IMG/VR virus record: IMGVR_UViG_3300042987_001910
Span: 1 to 55,952 of that record
Strand: one strand, 5' to 3'
Source of the DNA: a virus
DNA length: 55,952 nucleotides
Shown in pieces: positions 1 through 9,119 of this stretch; position 1 is the first letter of the stretch; every line of letters begins with the position of its first letter. Position numbers and translations under genes: made by a program. Under the pieces are notes generated by a model that ran no database searches, was not told where the DNA came from, and saw nothing but the letters and a program-made list of their open reading frames with translations.

Positions 1-702
1 AACCTCTGATCCGCCAGCGCCACCGCCTCCGCCAGCGTATGTGGAGCCATTGCTCCAAGTTGATCCTGATCCGCCCGAGCCACCGTTGATGTTGCTCGTG
101 TCTCCACCAGCGCCGCCTTTACCGCCGCCTCCAGCACTGCCATATCCATAGGAATACCCGCCGTTATTGCCTTGCCCGGATGTTCCTAAGCCAACGGCTC
201 CGGCGTAATACGACGCCGTCCCGCCGCCGGAACCGCCATCTCCTCCGTTCTTTGAGCCAAACCTACCGCCCCTTCCGCCACCTGTTGCCGTGGTTGAACT
301 GAAAACAGAGTTTGACCCACTCCCGATAGGGAATGCGCTTGCAGAACCACCGCCGCCAATCGTCACCGTGTATCCAGTGCCGGGAGTGACAGTCTGCGAA
401 CTTGATATGTATCCGCCAGCACCGCCGCCACCTCCAGCAACAAGGTTGTTTGAAAACGGGCTGTTTTGTGCATAACCACCGGCTCCAGCGCCAGCGACGA
501 CCAAGAACTCAACTGTGTAAGTGTTTGCCTTCCCGTAGAAATCCGAAAGCGCAATTTGCCCAGATGCTTTCCCAGCGAGCGTGCGAAGGGCAGACTCGTT
601 CAGAGAAGATTGCTGTGTGGCGGTCCTGCCAAGTTCCAAGTTAATCGACTGCCCGCTGGTCGAGCCGCCGATACTGATTGGACCGGAAGCGTTGAGCGGC
701 AT
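1..702 (-). CDS. Glycine-rich tail fiber/appendage protein, N-terminal part (runs off the window start)
   Basis: The ATG at 702 overlaps the stop of the collagen-like fiber gene (TAATG). The frame stays open to base 1 and resumes in the same frame at the window end, giving about 335 residues if the contig is closed. The N-terminal ~60 residues ([13 protein letters not shown]...) look like a conserved phage fiber head with a short FYGKA motif. The rest is a Gly/Ser/Asn-rich region of GGGG and GGAGG runs, typical of the receptor-exposed tips of phage adhesins. Role in host recognition is inferred from this composition and from its place between the fiber and the other tail genes. The last two codons at bases 1-6 differ from the duplicate copy at the other end. 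Confidence 0.75.
   Translation of the reverse strand, partial: MPLNASGPISIGGSTSGQSINLELGRTATQQSSLNESALRTLAGKASGQIALSDFYGKANTYTVEFLVVAGAGAGGYAQNSPFSNNLVAGGGGGAGGYISSSQTVTPGTGYTVTIGGGGSASAFPIGSGSNSVFSSTTATGGGRGGRFGSKNGGDGGSGGGTASYYAGAVGLGTSGQGNNGGYSYGYGSAGGGGKGGAGGDTSNINGGSGGSGSTWSNGSTYAGGGGGAGGSEV
6..131. repeat. Terminal direct repeat, left copy (contig closing overlap)
   Basis: Bases 6-131 match 55827-55952 without a difference. Bases 1-5 match only partly (differences at 2 and 5). The offset is 55821, a multiple of three, so the fiber frame is preserved. The length is typical of an assembler k-mer overlap on a circular or circularly permuted genome rather than a biological terminal repeat, but the sequence alone cannot settle this. 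Confidence 0.85.
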
Positions 703-3700
703 TAGTTAACTCGCTTCAGTTCTTCGACTTCAGCCTTCAGTTCCTTGATTGCCTCGATCAGCAGCGGGACCAAACGCTCGTAGTCGATCGTCAGGTACTG
801 CTGGTCGATAGGAGCGGGCGATACGATCTCTGGCAACACGGCTTGCACCTGCTGCGCCGACACACCAACCTCCCGGCGAACCTTGTAGCCGAGAGCCTGA
901 GCGGTCTCGTTGGCTTCGTAGTAGAAGCCAGACAACTGCGACACCTTGTCGAGCGCGTTTTCGATGACGCCCAGTTTCGTCTTCAGCCGGTCATCGGAGT
1001 AGTAGGCGGTGATGTTGCCGGTCGCGTAGATTGCACCAGCGCCGGGGTCAGCCGTGGTGCCGACAGAAAACCCGCCAGCAGCGCTGATCCTCATGCGTTC
1101 GGTGGCACCGGTCCTGAAAATGTGAACGCTGCCGTTTGTAATCAGCGTTTGGTAGGCGCTGTTTGCGGCGTTGACGGCATCAAGAACAACAGCGCCAGTA
1201 CCAAGTTCACGCACCAAAAACCGCTGGTCAGTACCTGCCAGAACGTCAAGTTTCCCCGCGAGGGACGCACTCACCCCAATCCCGACGTTGCCAGCGAAGT
1301 AGTTGTTAGCCGTACCGTTGGCGTAGAAGTTCCAGCGACCAGTACCGGAAGCGATGTCGCTGTAAAAGCCGTAGTTGTTTGTTGCGCCAGTAAGGTTGCT
1401 GTTGGCGATGTATCCGTACTGAGTTGTAACGGCGGACCCAGCGCCAATGGTGCTTTGGTTGGCAGAGAAGTGAGCCAGCGAAGGGAGCGTGAATGACGCA
1501 GCCGTCGTCGAGATGTCTGTCTGATAGGCGTTGAATAAAGTAGTCGTTGAACTCGAAATTGTCTGGTTCGAGTAGGAGCCAGCAACAGAGGCTGCGGCAG
1601 GAGCAACGGCGTTGACGATGCCAGCGTTCAGCGCCGTGTTCGTGGAGCCTAGGAAGAATCGTCCGTCGTGCGTGATCCGCGCACGCTCTGCAACATCTGA
1701 GGATGCGTTGTTCGTTCTGAATAACAACGCCCCAGACATGGAGGTGTCTGAGGTGTATGTGGTTACGTTCGCAATGATGTCCGCGACGTTGCGGTAGTTG
1801 GTACCGCCATACGCCTGAAACCGCAGAACGCCAGCGTTGTCTCCGGTCGCAACGGCTGACGTGGAAGCAATTGTCCCGCGAGCCTTGCGAACTAGGTGTA
1901 TTGGAGCCGTTATGTCGCTGCTGGCGCGGATCAGTTGCGTCTGCGTTGTGGCATCGCCATGCAGAGCGATGACGGCAGAAGCCGCGTCATAGACGTGGAA
2001 CTTGGAGGTCGGAACGACACCGACCCCGACGTTCCCGCTGCTGTAGTAGATGTCGGAGCCAGAGGTGGTCCACGGTTGCGTCCCGGTCGGACCAGTTGCA
2101 CCAGTAGGTCCGGTTGGTCCGGCGACACTCGAAGCCGCGCCAGTAGGACCAGTAGGACCGCTTGCCCCGGCAGCGCCAGTAGCGCCTGTGTCGCCTGTTG
2201 GTCCTGTCGGACCCGTCGCGCCCTGCACACCTTGTACGCCTTGCGGTCCCTGCGGACCTTGCGCCCCAGTCGGACCAGTCGGACCTACAGCGCCGGTTGC
2301 TCCAGCATCTCCGGTAGGACCAGTTGGACCAGCAGCGCCCGTAGTTCCAGTAGAGCCAGTAGGACCGGTTGGACCAACAGCGCCAGTATCTCCCGTAGCG
2401 CCAGTAGGTCCGGTCGGACCGGCGGCACCCGTAGCGCCCGTGGGACCAGTAGGACCAACAGCGGTCGTGTTCTTCCAGACGCCAGCGGTCTGGTCGTAGG
2501 TGAGCGCCTGTCCATCGGACGGGCTGGAGATCAGCACGTTGTGCAGTTCGTCCAACTCCCAGCCGTTGGAGATGTGAACAAACACCTCACCGCTGGAGGC
2601 GTTGACCTTCACAACCCAGCCAAGGAACACGGTGTGAGCAGGGGCGGACGGGCGGGTGGCAGTAAACGACCCGGCGGTCTGCGACAGGTAGATCGGATTG
2701 CCAGCCGTGAACGCGGAAGTATCAATCCCCCGCACAACGCCAAACGTGGTGACAAATCCTTCAGCGCCGTTAGCAATAGACTCGGTCGTAATGCCGAGCG
2801 TGGCGGCAGACAGAGGCTCCGTATCCGCATCAGCCAAGACAATGCTCGGACGCTGACCTTGCGCCCCAGACACGGCAACAACCTTACCAGCAGCGATCGT
2901 GCTGCCGGAGCCGTTGTAGGCTAGGACAACATTCTCTTGCCCGACCTGAAGGTTGACGTTCCCACCCAGAAGACCAACGGTCAACGTCCCGTCGCCGCTA
3001 TCCCAAGCGAGTCGACCAACGGAAGCGGCAGGAGAAGCGGTCGTGTCAAAGTCTATGTAGTCAGGGGTGGCAATCGAATCGACGCCGGTAACAGTGCCAG
3101 CCAATCCGCTAGGACCAGTAGGACCAGTAGGACCTGCGCTGCCAGTATTCCCGGTTGATCCGGTCGGACCCGTCGGACCAGCCACGTTCGAGGAGGCACC
3201 GGTAGGACCAGTAGGACCAGCGTCTCCTTGGGGTCCGGTGGGTCCATTTGGTCCAGTGGGTCCAACAGCGCCAGTTGCGCCGGTAGATCCGGTAGGTCCA
3301 GTAGGTCCGGTGCTGCCGGTATCGCCGGTTGCTCCAGTGGGTCCAGTGGGTCCAGCAACGCCCTGTACGCCCTGTGCGCCAGTCGGTCCTGTCGGACCTA
3401 CAGCCCCGGTCGCTCCTGTGTCTCCAGTGGCTCCTGTGGGTCCGGTTGGACCAGCGATGCCCTGAATGCCCTGAACCCCCTGCACACCCTGTGCGCCGGT
3501 AGGTCCGGTAGGTCCGATGTCACCCTGAACGCCTTGCGCCCCGGTGGGACCGGTGGGACCGACGATGCCTTGGATACCCTGCGCTCCAGTAGGACCAGTT
3601 GGTCCGGTCGCGCCTTGGATACCCTGAATGCCCTGAATGCCCTGAATGCCCTGAGCGCCAGTTGGACCAGTCGGACCGGTAGGTCCGGCAACAGTCGAGG

Positions 3701-3881
3701 CAGCACCAGTAGGACCTGTAACAGACGGACCAGTCGCGCCAGTAGGTCCGGTCGGACCTGTTGGTCCAGTAGGTCCCTGCGGACCCAGAGGACCGGCGGC
3801 TACGACCTCAAGGATATCCGGCGCAACCTCCTGAACGGAGACGATGGATTCCGAGATCTCTGTAACTACTACGTCGGTCAT
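702..3881 (-). CDS. Collagen-like tail fiber/spike with C-terminal S74 intramolecular chaperone
   Basis: A 1059-residue fiber. Residues 1-30 form a short non-repetitive head. About 31-262 and 472-605 are Gly-Pro-Thr / Gly-x-Gln triplets (GPTGPTG, GIQGIQG), a collagen-like triple-helix stalk. Between them is a beta-rich insert. Residues ~606-960 are a beta-rich receptor or body region. The last ~98 residues are a peptidase S74 intramolecular chaperone, with the cleavage motif SDDRLK around Ser962 (family consensus SDRRLK), [15 protein letters not shown], and a terminal coiled coil. In this family the chaperone trimerises the fiber and then cuts itself off at that serine. Its start overlaps the upstream 115-aa gene (ATGA). 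Confidence 0.9.
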   Translation of the reverse strand: MTDVVVTEISESIVSVQEVAPDILEVVAAGPLGPQGPTGPTGPTGPTGATGPSVTGPTGAASTVAGPTGPTGPTGAQGIQGIQGIQGIQGATGPTGPTGAQGIQGIVGPTGPTGAQGVQGDIGPTGPTGAQGVQGVQGIQGIAGPTGPTGATGDTGATGAVGPTGPTGAQGVQGVAGPTGPTGATGDTGSTGPTGPTGSTGATGAVGPTGPNGPTGPQGDAGPTGPTGASSNVAGPTGPTGSTGNTGSAGPTGPTGPSGLAGTVTGVDSIATPDYIDFDTTASPAASVGRLAWDSGDGTLTVGLLGGNVNLQVGQENVVLAYNGSGSTIAAGKVVAVSGAQGQRPSIVLADADTEPLSAATLGITTESIANGAEGFVTTFGVVRGIDTSAFTAGNPIYLSQTAGSFTATRPSAPAHTVFLGWVVKVNASSGEVFVHISNGWELDELHNVLISSPSDGQALTYDQTAGVWKNTTAVGPTGPTGATGAAGPTGPTGATGDTGAVGPTGPTGSTGTTGAAGPTGPTGDAGATGAVGPTGPTGAQGPQGPQGVQGVQGATGPTGPTGDTGATGAAGASGPTGPTGAASSVAGPTGPTGATGPTGTQPWTTSGSDIYYSSGNVGVGVVPTSKFHVYDAASAVIALHGDATTQTQLIRASSDITAPIHLVRKARGTIASTSAVATGDNAGVLRFQAYGGTNYRNVADIIANVTTYTSDTSMSGALLFRTNNASSDVAERARITHDGRFFLGSTNTALNAGIVNAVAPAAASVAGSYSNQTISSSTTTLFNAYQTDISTTAASFTLPSLAHFSANQSTIGAGSAVTTQYGYIANSNLTGATNNYGFYSDIASGTGRWNFYANGTANNYFAGNVGIGVSASLAGKLDVLAGTDQRFLVRELGTGAVVLDAVNAANSAYQTLITNGSVHIFRTGATERMRISAAGGFSVGTTADPGAGAIYATGNITAYYSDDRLKTKLGVIENALDKVSQLSGFYYEANETAQALGYKVRREVGVSAQQVQAVLPEIVSPAPIDQQYLTIDYERLVPLLIEAIKELKAEVEELKRVN

Positions 3882-4225
3882 CGAGTCACCTCTTTGCTGA
3901 CCGTCACTTCACCTTCAAGCAGACGCCTCACCACACCGTTTGAAGCAACCAGTTCGAGGTCGTACAGCCCGCGCTTCCAAGTGATGGCGGCGGTGACTGT
4001 CGCGGATAGATTCAGGTCGATCGTCCCAGCAGCGCCGCCGAGCGAGATCCGCCCATTTGCGGTTGTGAGTTCAAGCAGGACATCGTCGCTCGCCTTGCTC
4101 TGTCGAACCTGCATCCGAGCGGTGTAGCCCGTGAGGTTTACCAACGCGCCAGCCGAGTCCTTCCAAATGAACTGCTTTGTGTAGGTCTCGCCTTGCAGGA
4201 TCTCAAGATCGTATTCGCCAGCCAT
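3878..4225 (-). CDS. Conserved phage protein, possible fiber adaptor
   Basis: 115 residues. The pattern, a short N-terminal strand then [35 protein letters not shown] and [10 protein letters not shown], matches a small beta-rich protein widely encoded next to fibers in phages and prophages. I know of no proven function. Its position directly before the fiber, with ATGA coupling at 3878, suggests attachment or assembly of the fiber. This is inference from context. Confidence 0.7.
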   Translation of the reverse strand: MAGEYDLEILQGETYTKQFIWKDSAGALVNLTGYTARMQVRQSKASDDVLLELTTANGRISLGGAAGTIDLNLSATVTAAITWKRGLYDLELVASNGVVRRLLEGEVTVSKEVTR

Positions 4226-4878
4226 TAAAGTCTCCGCATCTTGACTTGCAGGTCGGAGCGAGAGTGACCACGCACCGCACGCTGCAAGGCACGGTTGATA
4301 CCCTGCAAGAACATAGCGTTGCCAAGCACGGCAACTTCAGGGTTTGTGTACGGTTTGCCCGGAGTCATGCACAGACGCGACTTCGCTCCATGCGCAATGA
4401 ACTCGGCATAGTCTTCAAACAGGATGTCATCGCAGGTCGTGGACGCACGGGTAGGCTTCAGAGCCACGCGCAGCGTGATCGCATTTGCGACGGTCTCGTC
4501 AGGCACCGGGAACAGGGCAAACGTACGCTCGTCCTTCTGGACAATGTTGCGCGGCTTCCCCTTGGATACGTTCGGGGCCGGGAACGTCGCGTTGTAGACG
4601 GTAGGGTCGGTCACCATGTCCGGTGCAACGACCTCAAGCGGGTCGTGCAGATACCAGCCGCGCATGAGTTTGGTAACCAAATGGTGCTTGGGAGGCTCAA
4701 ACTCGTAATCAGACTGATCGGCTACCGCCTTGATTGGATCGTGGTCGCGCTGAAGGATCAGGCTGCGCTCGCAGAAGTCGATGGTCGCGGAGCGAATTGC
4801 CTGAATGGCGGCGATCTCAGGACAGCCCGGAGTGTCGGGAAGTATGTATGGAAGAAAATCGTCGTAGGCGGTAGACAT
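4225..4878 (-). CDS. Virion protein, probable neck/tail connector component
   Basis: 217 residues from the second of two adjacent Met codons (ATG at 4878, overlapping the stop of the previous gene). The protein is soluble, with no membrane segment or repeats. Motifs such as DFCERSLILQRDHDP and KGKPRNIVQKDERTFALFPVP resemble small structural proteins found between the adaptor and fiber genes of podoviruses. The stop shares a base with the start of the 115-aa gene. Exact role is unknown; a virion location is inferred from operon position. Confidence 0.6.
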   Translation of the reverse strand: MSTAYDDFLPYILPDTPGCPEIAAIQAIRSATIDFCERSLILQRDHDPIKAVADQSDYEFEPPKHHLVTKLMRGWYLHDPLEVVAPDMVTDPTVYNATFPAPNVSKGKPRNIVQKDERTFALFPVPDETVANAITLRVALKPTRASTTCDDILFEDYAEFIAHGAKSRLCMTPGKPYTNPEVAVLGNAMFLQGINRALQRAVRGHSRSDLQVKMRRL

Positions 4879-5567
4879 CACACGCCTCCAGTCTGAAGGG
4901 CAGCCGGGTTTGGATTGCCACCCTTGCTGTTGAGGTCTGGGGAGTAGCCAACGTCCTTGGCGGTCTTGATCCCCAGCATTGCTTGGAACGCTTGGAAATA
5001 CGACACCGCCAGCTGCGCTGTTGCCGCATACTCCGAGTCCTTGTTGTAGGCACGGAACAGAACGTAGTTAAGCAACGGCTCAGTATAGATGTCTGCGACA
5101 GCCAGCGAGCTAGATGTCGCAGACACGTCAGTCGGGTTCTTGGAGATCACGATCTCCAGCTTAGATGTGGACTTCGCTGGCGGGTAAACGAAGAAGACGG
5201 TCGGCACCCGGTTGTCGTAGACGAAGTTCTTGACCACAGCCGCTTGATCGTCGGAATGCCAGTCAGGGTTCTGGCTGTCGAGGATGTCGCGGTCCACCAG
5301 CCTCACGGCACGCCCAACAGAGTTATCGGCATTGATGTTGCGAGTGACATCGAGCAACCTGATCGCTCCGCTCGGGAGCGACTGCTTCGTCCCGGCGGCA
5401 CACGTCATAGTCTCCACGGAAACGGACGCATCAGGGCGGACCAGAGTGATGGCGCGCTGTCCATCATTGATCCACTTAAGAAACTCAGAGTCGGCCCAGC
5501 GATAGCTAGTGTTGTCAGTGTCGTTCAGTACCAACCGGGCGCGGTCGATGATGTCACTAGCCAGCAT
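4878..5567 (-). CDS. Head-tail adaptor protein (DUF6682-like)
   Basis: 229 residues beginning MLASDIIDRARLVLNDTDNTSYRWADSEFLKWINDGQRAI. This opening (regulation of a helix followed by RW, LxWINDGQR) is characteristic of the phage adaptor family annotated DUF6682, placed between portal/capsid genes and tail genes. It probably forms part of the ring joining the portal to the short tail. Start at 5567 overlaps the upstream small gene's stop at 5557. Family assignment is from memory of the motif, not a search. Confidence 0.7.
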   Translation of the reverse strand: MLASDIIDRARLVLNDTDNTSYRWADSEFLKWINDGQRAITLVRPDASVSVETMTCAAGTKQSLPSGAIRLLDVTRNINADNSVGRAVRLVDRDILDSQNPDWHSDDQAAVVKNFVYDNRVPTVFFVYPPAKSTSKLEIVISKNPTDVSATSSSLAVADIYTEPLLNYVLFRAYNKDSEYAATAQLAVSYFQAFQAMLGIKTAKDVGYSPDLNSKGGNPNPAALQTGGV

Positions 5568-5781
5568 TCGCTCTCTTCGCCTTCTCTATCTTGAACGGTG
5601 CGGGTTGCACCTCAGCATTGACTTCCGGGGTCGGCTCATGCTTCGGCTCGACCTTGGGTTCTTGCTTTTGCTCTGGCACGAACTCGATCATGTCCGGTCG
5701 GCTTGCGAGCTGTTCCGTCCGTATGTAGATCGTTCCCGTTCCGTGTTGCTTCAGAAACCGCACAGGCTCTTTCAATTTCAC
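5557..5781 (-). CDS. Small phage protein sharing a domain with the adjacent glycosyltransferase
   Basis: 74 residues. The GTG start at 5781 is chosen because a strong GAGGAGG lies just upstream and because homology begins here. Residues 3-30 (FLKQHGTGTIYIRTEQLASR, then PDMIEF) align with the first ~27 residues of the GT9 gene (LLRKRGTGELFVWTESLSQR...), about 12 of 28 identical. The rest is Pro/Glu/Lys-rich. It overlaps the 3' end of the GT9 gene by 146 bp in another frame. Function unknown; a small virion-associated or interaction module is possible. Confidence 0.6.
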   Translation of the reverse strand: MKLKEPVRFLKQHGTGTIYIRTEQLASRPDMIEFVPEQKQEPKVEPKHEPTPEVNAEVQPAPFKIEKAKRANAG

Positions 5782-6724
5782 AGCACACCTCCTCTGGTTT
5801 GATTGTGTAGAGGGCGGAACATCCCATCTCACACACTCGATCCCATCCCCCGGTTCGCTGCCAATAACACTTCGCACAGCTGGCGTCCGCCTCGACTGTG
5901 GTTACGGTCTGCGAACACTCGAACAAAAAACTCCCGCTGGCCTGCGAGATCACTGCCACGCAAGGCACTTCGTACAGCCCGGCAATGTGAGCTGGCCCAC
6001 TGTCGTTTGCAACCACACACTTAGCGTTAGCGTAATAACGCAGCGCGTTATCAATCGGCAGACCAATTCGCTTCTCGACCGGCACTCCGAAGAACCCGTC
6101 ATCTACAGCCTGTCTGCCGTCTTCGCCAGCCATCACCACCACCCTGTACTTGGGGGACAGCAGCTTGGCAATCCTCCGCCAGTGCGGCATCGGATAGATC
6201 CGAGGGCGACCAGCAGAGATCGGTGACAGCACGATGTACGGCTCCGCGATCGGTCGCGGTGGCTTGTTCACCTTCGCCGGCCTCGCCGGCTTCACATCGC
6301 CAATGTCAAACTGGCGCGACAGGTTCCGCAGATACCACTCAAGCCGCGACGTGATGTCTCCACGGTAGGCGGCTGCAAGTTGTCCGTCGTAGTCGTCGTT
6401 GATGTCGAAGCACTTCTCGTCCGGCAGGATCTGCACGCCGGGGTGTTCGACCTTCAACCACTCCCTGTGCTTGGCGTGGAACAGAACCTTGAACCCAGCG
6501 TTCGCCAGACCACAAGCGACGTAGAGGGCGCATACCGCATCGCCTATCCCCCCTGCCGAGGAATAGAACTCGATGGTCCTTGTCCTGACCGGCTCACTCG
6601 GATACGTCTGGCTGGGACCGATTCGTATGGCTCGTTCGAGGTACTCCTCCATGTCCGCTCTCTGCGAGAGCGACTCGGTCCATACGAAGAGTTCGCCTGT
6701 TCCCCTCTTCCTCAACAGCCGCAT
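5636..6724 (-). CDS. Glycosyltransferase family 9-like protein in the virion module
   Basis: 362 residues. After a ~28-residue GTG-motif domain shared with the next gene come GT-B features of the heptosyltransferase family (GT9): SSAGGIGDAVCALYVA near residue 55, IVLSPISAGRPRIYP..HW as the central strand and loop, YRVVVMAGEDG, and the sugar-nucleotide site VANDSGPAHIAGLYEVPCVA. A Cys-rich tail follows (CAKCYW, CEMGC). GT9 enzymes normally move heptose or related sugars onto LPS. Here the gene sits among capsid and tail genes, so glycosylation of virion proteins or modification of the host surface are both possible. The last ~48 residues overlap the next gene. Confidence 0.8.
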   Translation of the reverse strand: MRLLRKRGTGELFVWTESLSQRADMEEYLERAIRIGPSQTYPSEPVRTRTIEFYSSAGGIGDAVCALYVACGLANAGFKVLFHAKHREWLKVEHPGVQILPDEKCFDINDDYDGQLAAAYRGDITSRLEWYLRNLSRQFDIGDVKPARPAKVNKPPRPIAEPYIVLSPISAGRPRIYPMPHWRRIAKLLSPKYRVVVMAGEDGRQAVDDGFFGVPVEKRIGLPIDNALRYYANAKCVVANDSGPAHIAGLYEVPCVAVISQASGSFLFECSQTVTTVEADASCAKCYWQRTGGWDRVCEMGCSALYTIKPEEVCCEIERACAVSEATRNGNDLHTDGTARKPTGHDRVRARAKARTQGRAEA

Positions 6725-6726
6725 CG

Positions 6727-7110
6727 CTACTTCCTGAACCGCGCAGCCTTCTCGGCTATCTTCTTGGGCTGTGCTACGAACTGCTTGCCCTTCGCGTTAC
6801 CCTCAGCCTTCGCCTTGTTGGTAGCAGCCTTCTCTGACGAGGACATCGCTTTCCACGCAGCGTCCGGCAGGTAACGCTTCTTGCCTTCCGAGGGCGTGTT
6901 ATCAGACGTTCTCCACTTCTGGTCAGTCCACTTGCTCAGAGACTTCTGCGAGGAGGACTTGCTGCCTGAGTAACCGCCGCCAGCCTTCTCGTACTTCTGG
7001 GCAACCAGTTGCGCCTTGCGGGCAGACCACTCGCCCGGATCGCCGCCCTTGCTGCCAGCCATTACCTCTTTCTTAATCCGCTCCCGAAGAGCCGGTTTCG
7101 TGTATCCCAT
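6727..7110 (-). CDS. Conserved basic phage protein (DUF5872-like)
   Basis: 127 residues, strongly Lys/Ser/Gly-rich. The order of motifs (LRERIKKEVMAGSKGG, WSARKAQLVAQ, SQKSLSKWTDQKW, RYLPDAAWKAMS, GKQFVAQPKKIA) matches the small phage family known as DUF5872. Function is not established. It follows the capsid gene after a strong terminator, so it may be expressed from read-through or from a local promoter I cannot identify. Confidence 0.65.
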   Translation of the reverse strand: MGYTKPALRERIKKEVMAGSKGGDPGEWSARKAQLVAQKYEKAGGGYSGSKSSSQKSLSKWTDQKWRTSDNTPSEGKKRYLPDAAWKAMSSSEKAATNKAKAEGNAKGKQFVAQPKKIAEKAARFRK

Positions 7111-7129
7111 ATCTCCCCCAGAACAGACT

Positions 7130-7157
7130 AAGAAAGAGGGGGTGCCTAAGCACCCCC
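7130..7157 (-). terminator. Intrinsic terminator after the major capsid gene
   Basis: On the minus strand a perfect 8-bp stem GGGGGTGC / GCACCCCC closes a 4-base loop (7138-7157) and is followed by TCTTTCTT. It lies 7 bp past the capsid stop. It would attenuate the downstream genes relative to the highly expressed capsid. Confidence 0.85.
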
Positions 7158-7164
7158 ATCTTGT

Positions 7165-8130
7165 TTACGCCTTGTAGGCGTAGAGGTCGACCAGAGCCTC
7201 CGGCTTGACAACCTTGTAGCCGTACACGTTCAGACCGCGAACGATGTTGCCAAAGGTCGACTCGCTGCGGAGCGTCTCGACGTTGCTCATCTGGGACGCG
7301 AAGGTGATTGCGTCCTTCGTGCCAGCGAGAACGTGGAACGACTTGCGGTCAGCCGCGCCGCCCGTGCCGCCCGACGAGGAGTCGGAACCGAGGTCGGTAA
7401 CCGACGACAGGTTGTTCGACACGAAGACCGTGAAGCGGTCGATCATGCCGAGCTTGCCGTTCCGCAGCGGGGACACGTCGTCGCCCGTGAGGTAGGCTTG
7501 CTTGAGGTCGGACTTCTTCAGCATCGCCGCCATCCAAGCCGGGATCACGATGAAGCGCCCCGTCTCCGGCACGTTCTGCTCGTCGAGAACCTGACCGCAG
7601 TCAAGGATCGCGTCGAGGACCGTGGTCGAAGACACAGCACGCGGAGCGCCGGTCGCGCCGAGGTTGATATCGGCGGAGAGCGCACCAGCCGTCGCGCCCT
7701 TGTTGGCGGTAGCGGCATCGGCGTACACGTTACCAAGGACATCGCTGTCGATGGCGATCTTCATCTGCTCGGCGGCGTCGTTCGTGAAGATGTCCATCAG
7801 CTTCACGTCCGCTTGCACTTCCTGCACGTCGTCCACGACAACGGCAAAGTACTTGCCCTTGTCGATCAGGAGTTCGAGCGGGGTGCTGGTCGGCACTTGC
7901 GACGTGAGGGTCGCGCCAGACGAGTAGTTGTTGATCGTGATGTTCGGCACGGTGCGGATATGCACCTTGTCGCCCATCGACTTGATCTCGCCCTGCCAGT
8001 CGGTGTTGGCGATCTCGCCGAAAACCGTCGACTTGTAGAACTTGACTTGGAGCTTGCCGCTCCAGATTTCCGGAATGAACTTCGAGCCGGTCGAATAGCC
8101 GGTGTAACCTGCTGCAACTGGGAATGCCAT
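7165..8130 (-). CDS. Major capsid protein
   Basis: 321 residues, starting MAFPVAAGYTGYS. Features of HK97-fold coat proteins of podo- and siphoviruses are visible: an N-terminal arm with IPEIWSGKLQVKFYKSTVFG, a spine region with AAEQMKIAIDSDVLGNVYAD, and A-domain strands such as RFIVIPAWMAAML and LRNGKLGMIDRFTVFVSNNL. The C terminus has GLNVYGYKVVKPEALVDLYAYK. It lies directly after the scaffold gene and before a strong terminator, as expected for the most abundant virion protein. Shine-Dalgarno AAAGGTG lies upstream of ATG 8130. Confidence 0.92.
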   Translation of the reverse strand: MAFPVAAGYTGYSTGSKFIPEIWSGKLQVKFYKSTVFGEIANTDWQGEIKSMGDKVHIRTVPNITINNYSSGATLTSQVPTSTPLELLIDKGKYFAVVVDDVQEVQADVKLMDIFTNDAAEQMKIAIDSDVLGNVYADAATANKGATAGALSADINLGATGAPRAVSSTTVLDAILDCGQVLDEQNVPETGRFIVIPAWMAAMLKKSDLKQAYLTGDDVSPLRNGKLGMIDRFTVFVSNNLSSVTDLGSDSSSGGTGGAADRKSFHVLAGTKDAITFASQMSNVETLRSESTFGNIVRGLNVYGYKVVKPEALVDLYAYKA

Positions 8131-8171
8131 GATGAGTCACCTTTCGATAGGCGGCCCACCGAGGACTTCCT

Positions 8172-9119
8172 TTATCGGATACGTCCTTCGAGTTGAGCCG
8201 CGTGGATGTCTGCTTCGATGGCAACAGCATCCTTGTCGCTCACATCCCCTCGACGCATCGCAGCGTAGAAGTTCTGGATCTCTCCGGTCGTCCAGATCTT
8301 CTTGCCCGCGGGGGGCTTGGAGACGCGGTTCGACTCAGGGACCACTTGGGATTCGAGCTTCTTGGAGGCGGTTGCCGCCCACGACTGCCCAGCCTTCTTG
8401 TATGCCTTGAAGAAGTTCGCAACCCGTCGCGCATCCTTGTCCTGCTCCGCTTGAGACAACATCTCTTGGCGGCGCACTCCGGTCAGTTCGTCGTATCCGT
8501 CCAGCCACTTGTGGAAGTTCTTGTCGTCGTTGATCGTCACCCAGTCTGGGACATCGCGTCCCAACTGTTCGTAGAAATCAACCTCAACAACCTTGGAGGT
8601 GCGGCTGTCGAAAGAGTCGATCTTTGCCTTGAGGGCTTCGATCTCGGCTTCCTTGGCTGCAACCTCTTCGCGTGCGGCGCGACGGATCAAATCGATCAGC
8701 GGCTCGCCGTACTCTTCCACTTCTTCAGGCTTGACAAACGACTTCTTCTCGGACGCCTTGCCAGACTTCAACTCTTCGAGCTGCTTCTCTAGAGTTTTGA
8801 GCTGAGTCTTCAGCTCACGGTTGTCTGATGCGAGGCGCGGGACTTCAGCGGAGTACTTGCCGGTGAGAACCTTGAAGCGGTGTTCCCACGTCTCCTCGTC
8901 TACCGGTTGTTCTTCTTCTTTCGGCGACTCTGGTTCTGGGGAGCCGTCAGGCTCTGCGGGTTCCTCGCGCGGCGGAGGCTCGGTGGTTTCAGCACTCGGC
9001 TCTTCCGGCGCAGGCTCCTCTTTTGGAGCCTCTGCTGTGGGTGCTTCGTACAGTTGCTTATAGAGAGCCTCGGCTTTTTCCTCGGCTTCCTTTACTTTCT
9101 TCGGCAATGCAATAGACAT
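8172..9119 (-). CDS. Capsid scaffolding protein
   Basis: 315 residues. Residues ~28-75 are a disordered Pro/Glu/Ser-rich segment. About 95-180 is a charged coiled coil (LKTQLKTLEKQLEELK, EVAAKEAEIEALKAKI). The C terminus is basic and helical (GEIQNFYAAMRRGDVSDKDA), the usual coat-binding end of scaffolds. Placement immediately upstream of the capsid gene is the standard portal-scaffold-capsid order. No protease motif is seen, so scaffold exit is probably without cleavage. Confidence 0.85.
   Translation of the reverse strand: MSIALPKKVKEAEEKAEALYKQLYEAPTAEAPKEEPAPEEPSAETTEPPPREEPAEPDGSPEPESPKEEEQPVDEETWEHRFKVLTGKYSAEVPRLASDNRELKTQLKTLEKQLEELKSGKASEKKSFVKPEEVEEYGEPLIDLIRRAAREEVAAKEAEIEALKAKIDSFDSRTSKVVEVDFYEQLGRDVPDWVTINDDKNFHKWLDGYDELTGVRRQEMLSQAEQDKDARRVANFFKAYKKAGQSWAATASKKLESQVVPESNRVSKPPAGKKIWTTGEIQNFYAAMRRGDVSDKDAVAIEADIHAAQLEGRIR

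Noticed and set aside
1-131. True direct terminal repeat used for packaging
   Set aside because: Length and position inside a coding gene fit an assembly overlap better; not provable here without reads.
2050-3465. Plus-strand open frames full of Gly-Pro-Val or Ser/Arg repeats opposite the fiber gene
   Set aside because: They are mirror frames of the collagen-like triplet DNA; they have no ribosome-binding sites and their repeats follow from the antisense of GPTGPTG codons.
3090-3780. CRISPR-like regularly spaced repeats
   Set aside because: Repeats are multiples of nine bases encoding Gly-x-y triplets within an intact frame, with no spacers or cas genes.
702-3881. Diversity-generating retroelement acting on the fiber
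   Set aside because: No reverse transcriptase and no template/variable repeat pair was seen anywhere in the window.
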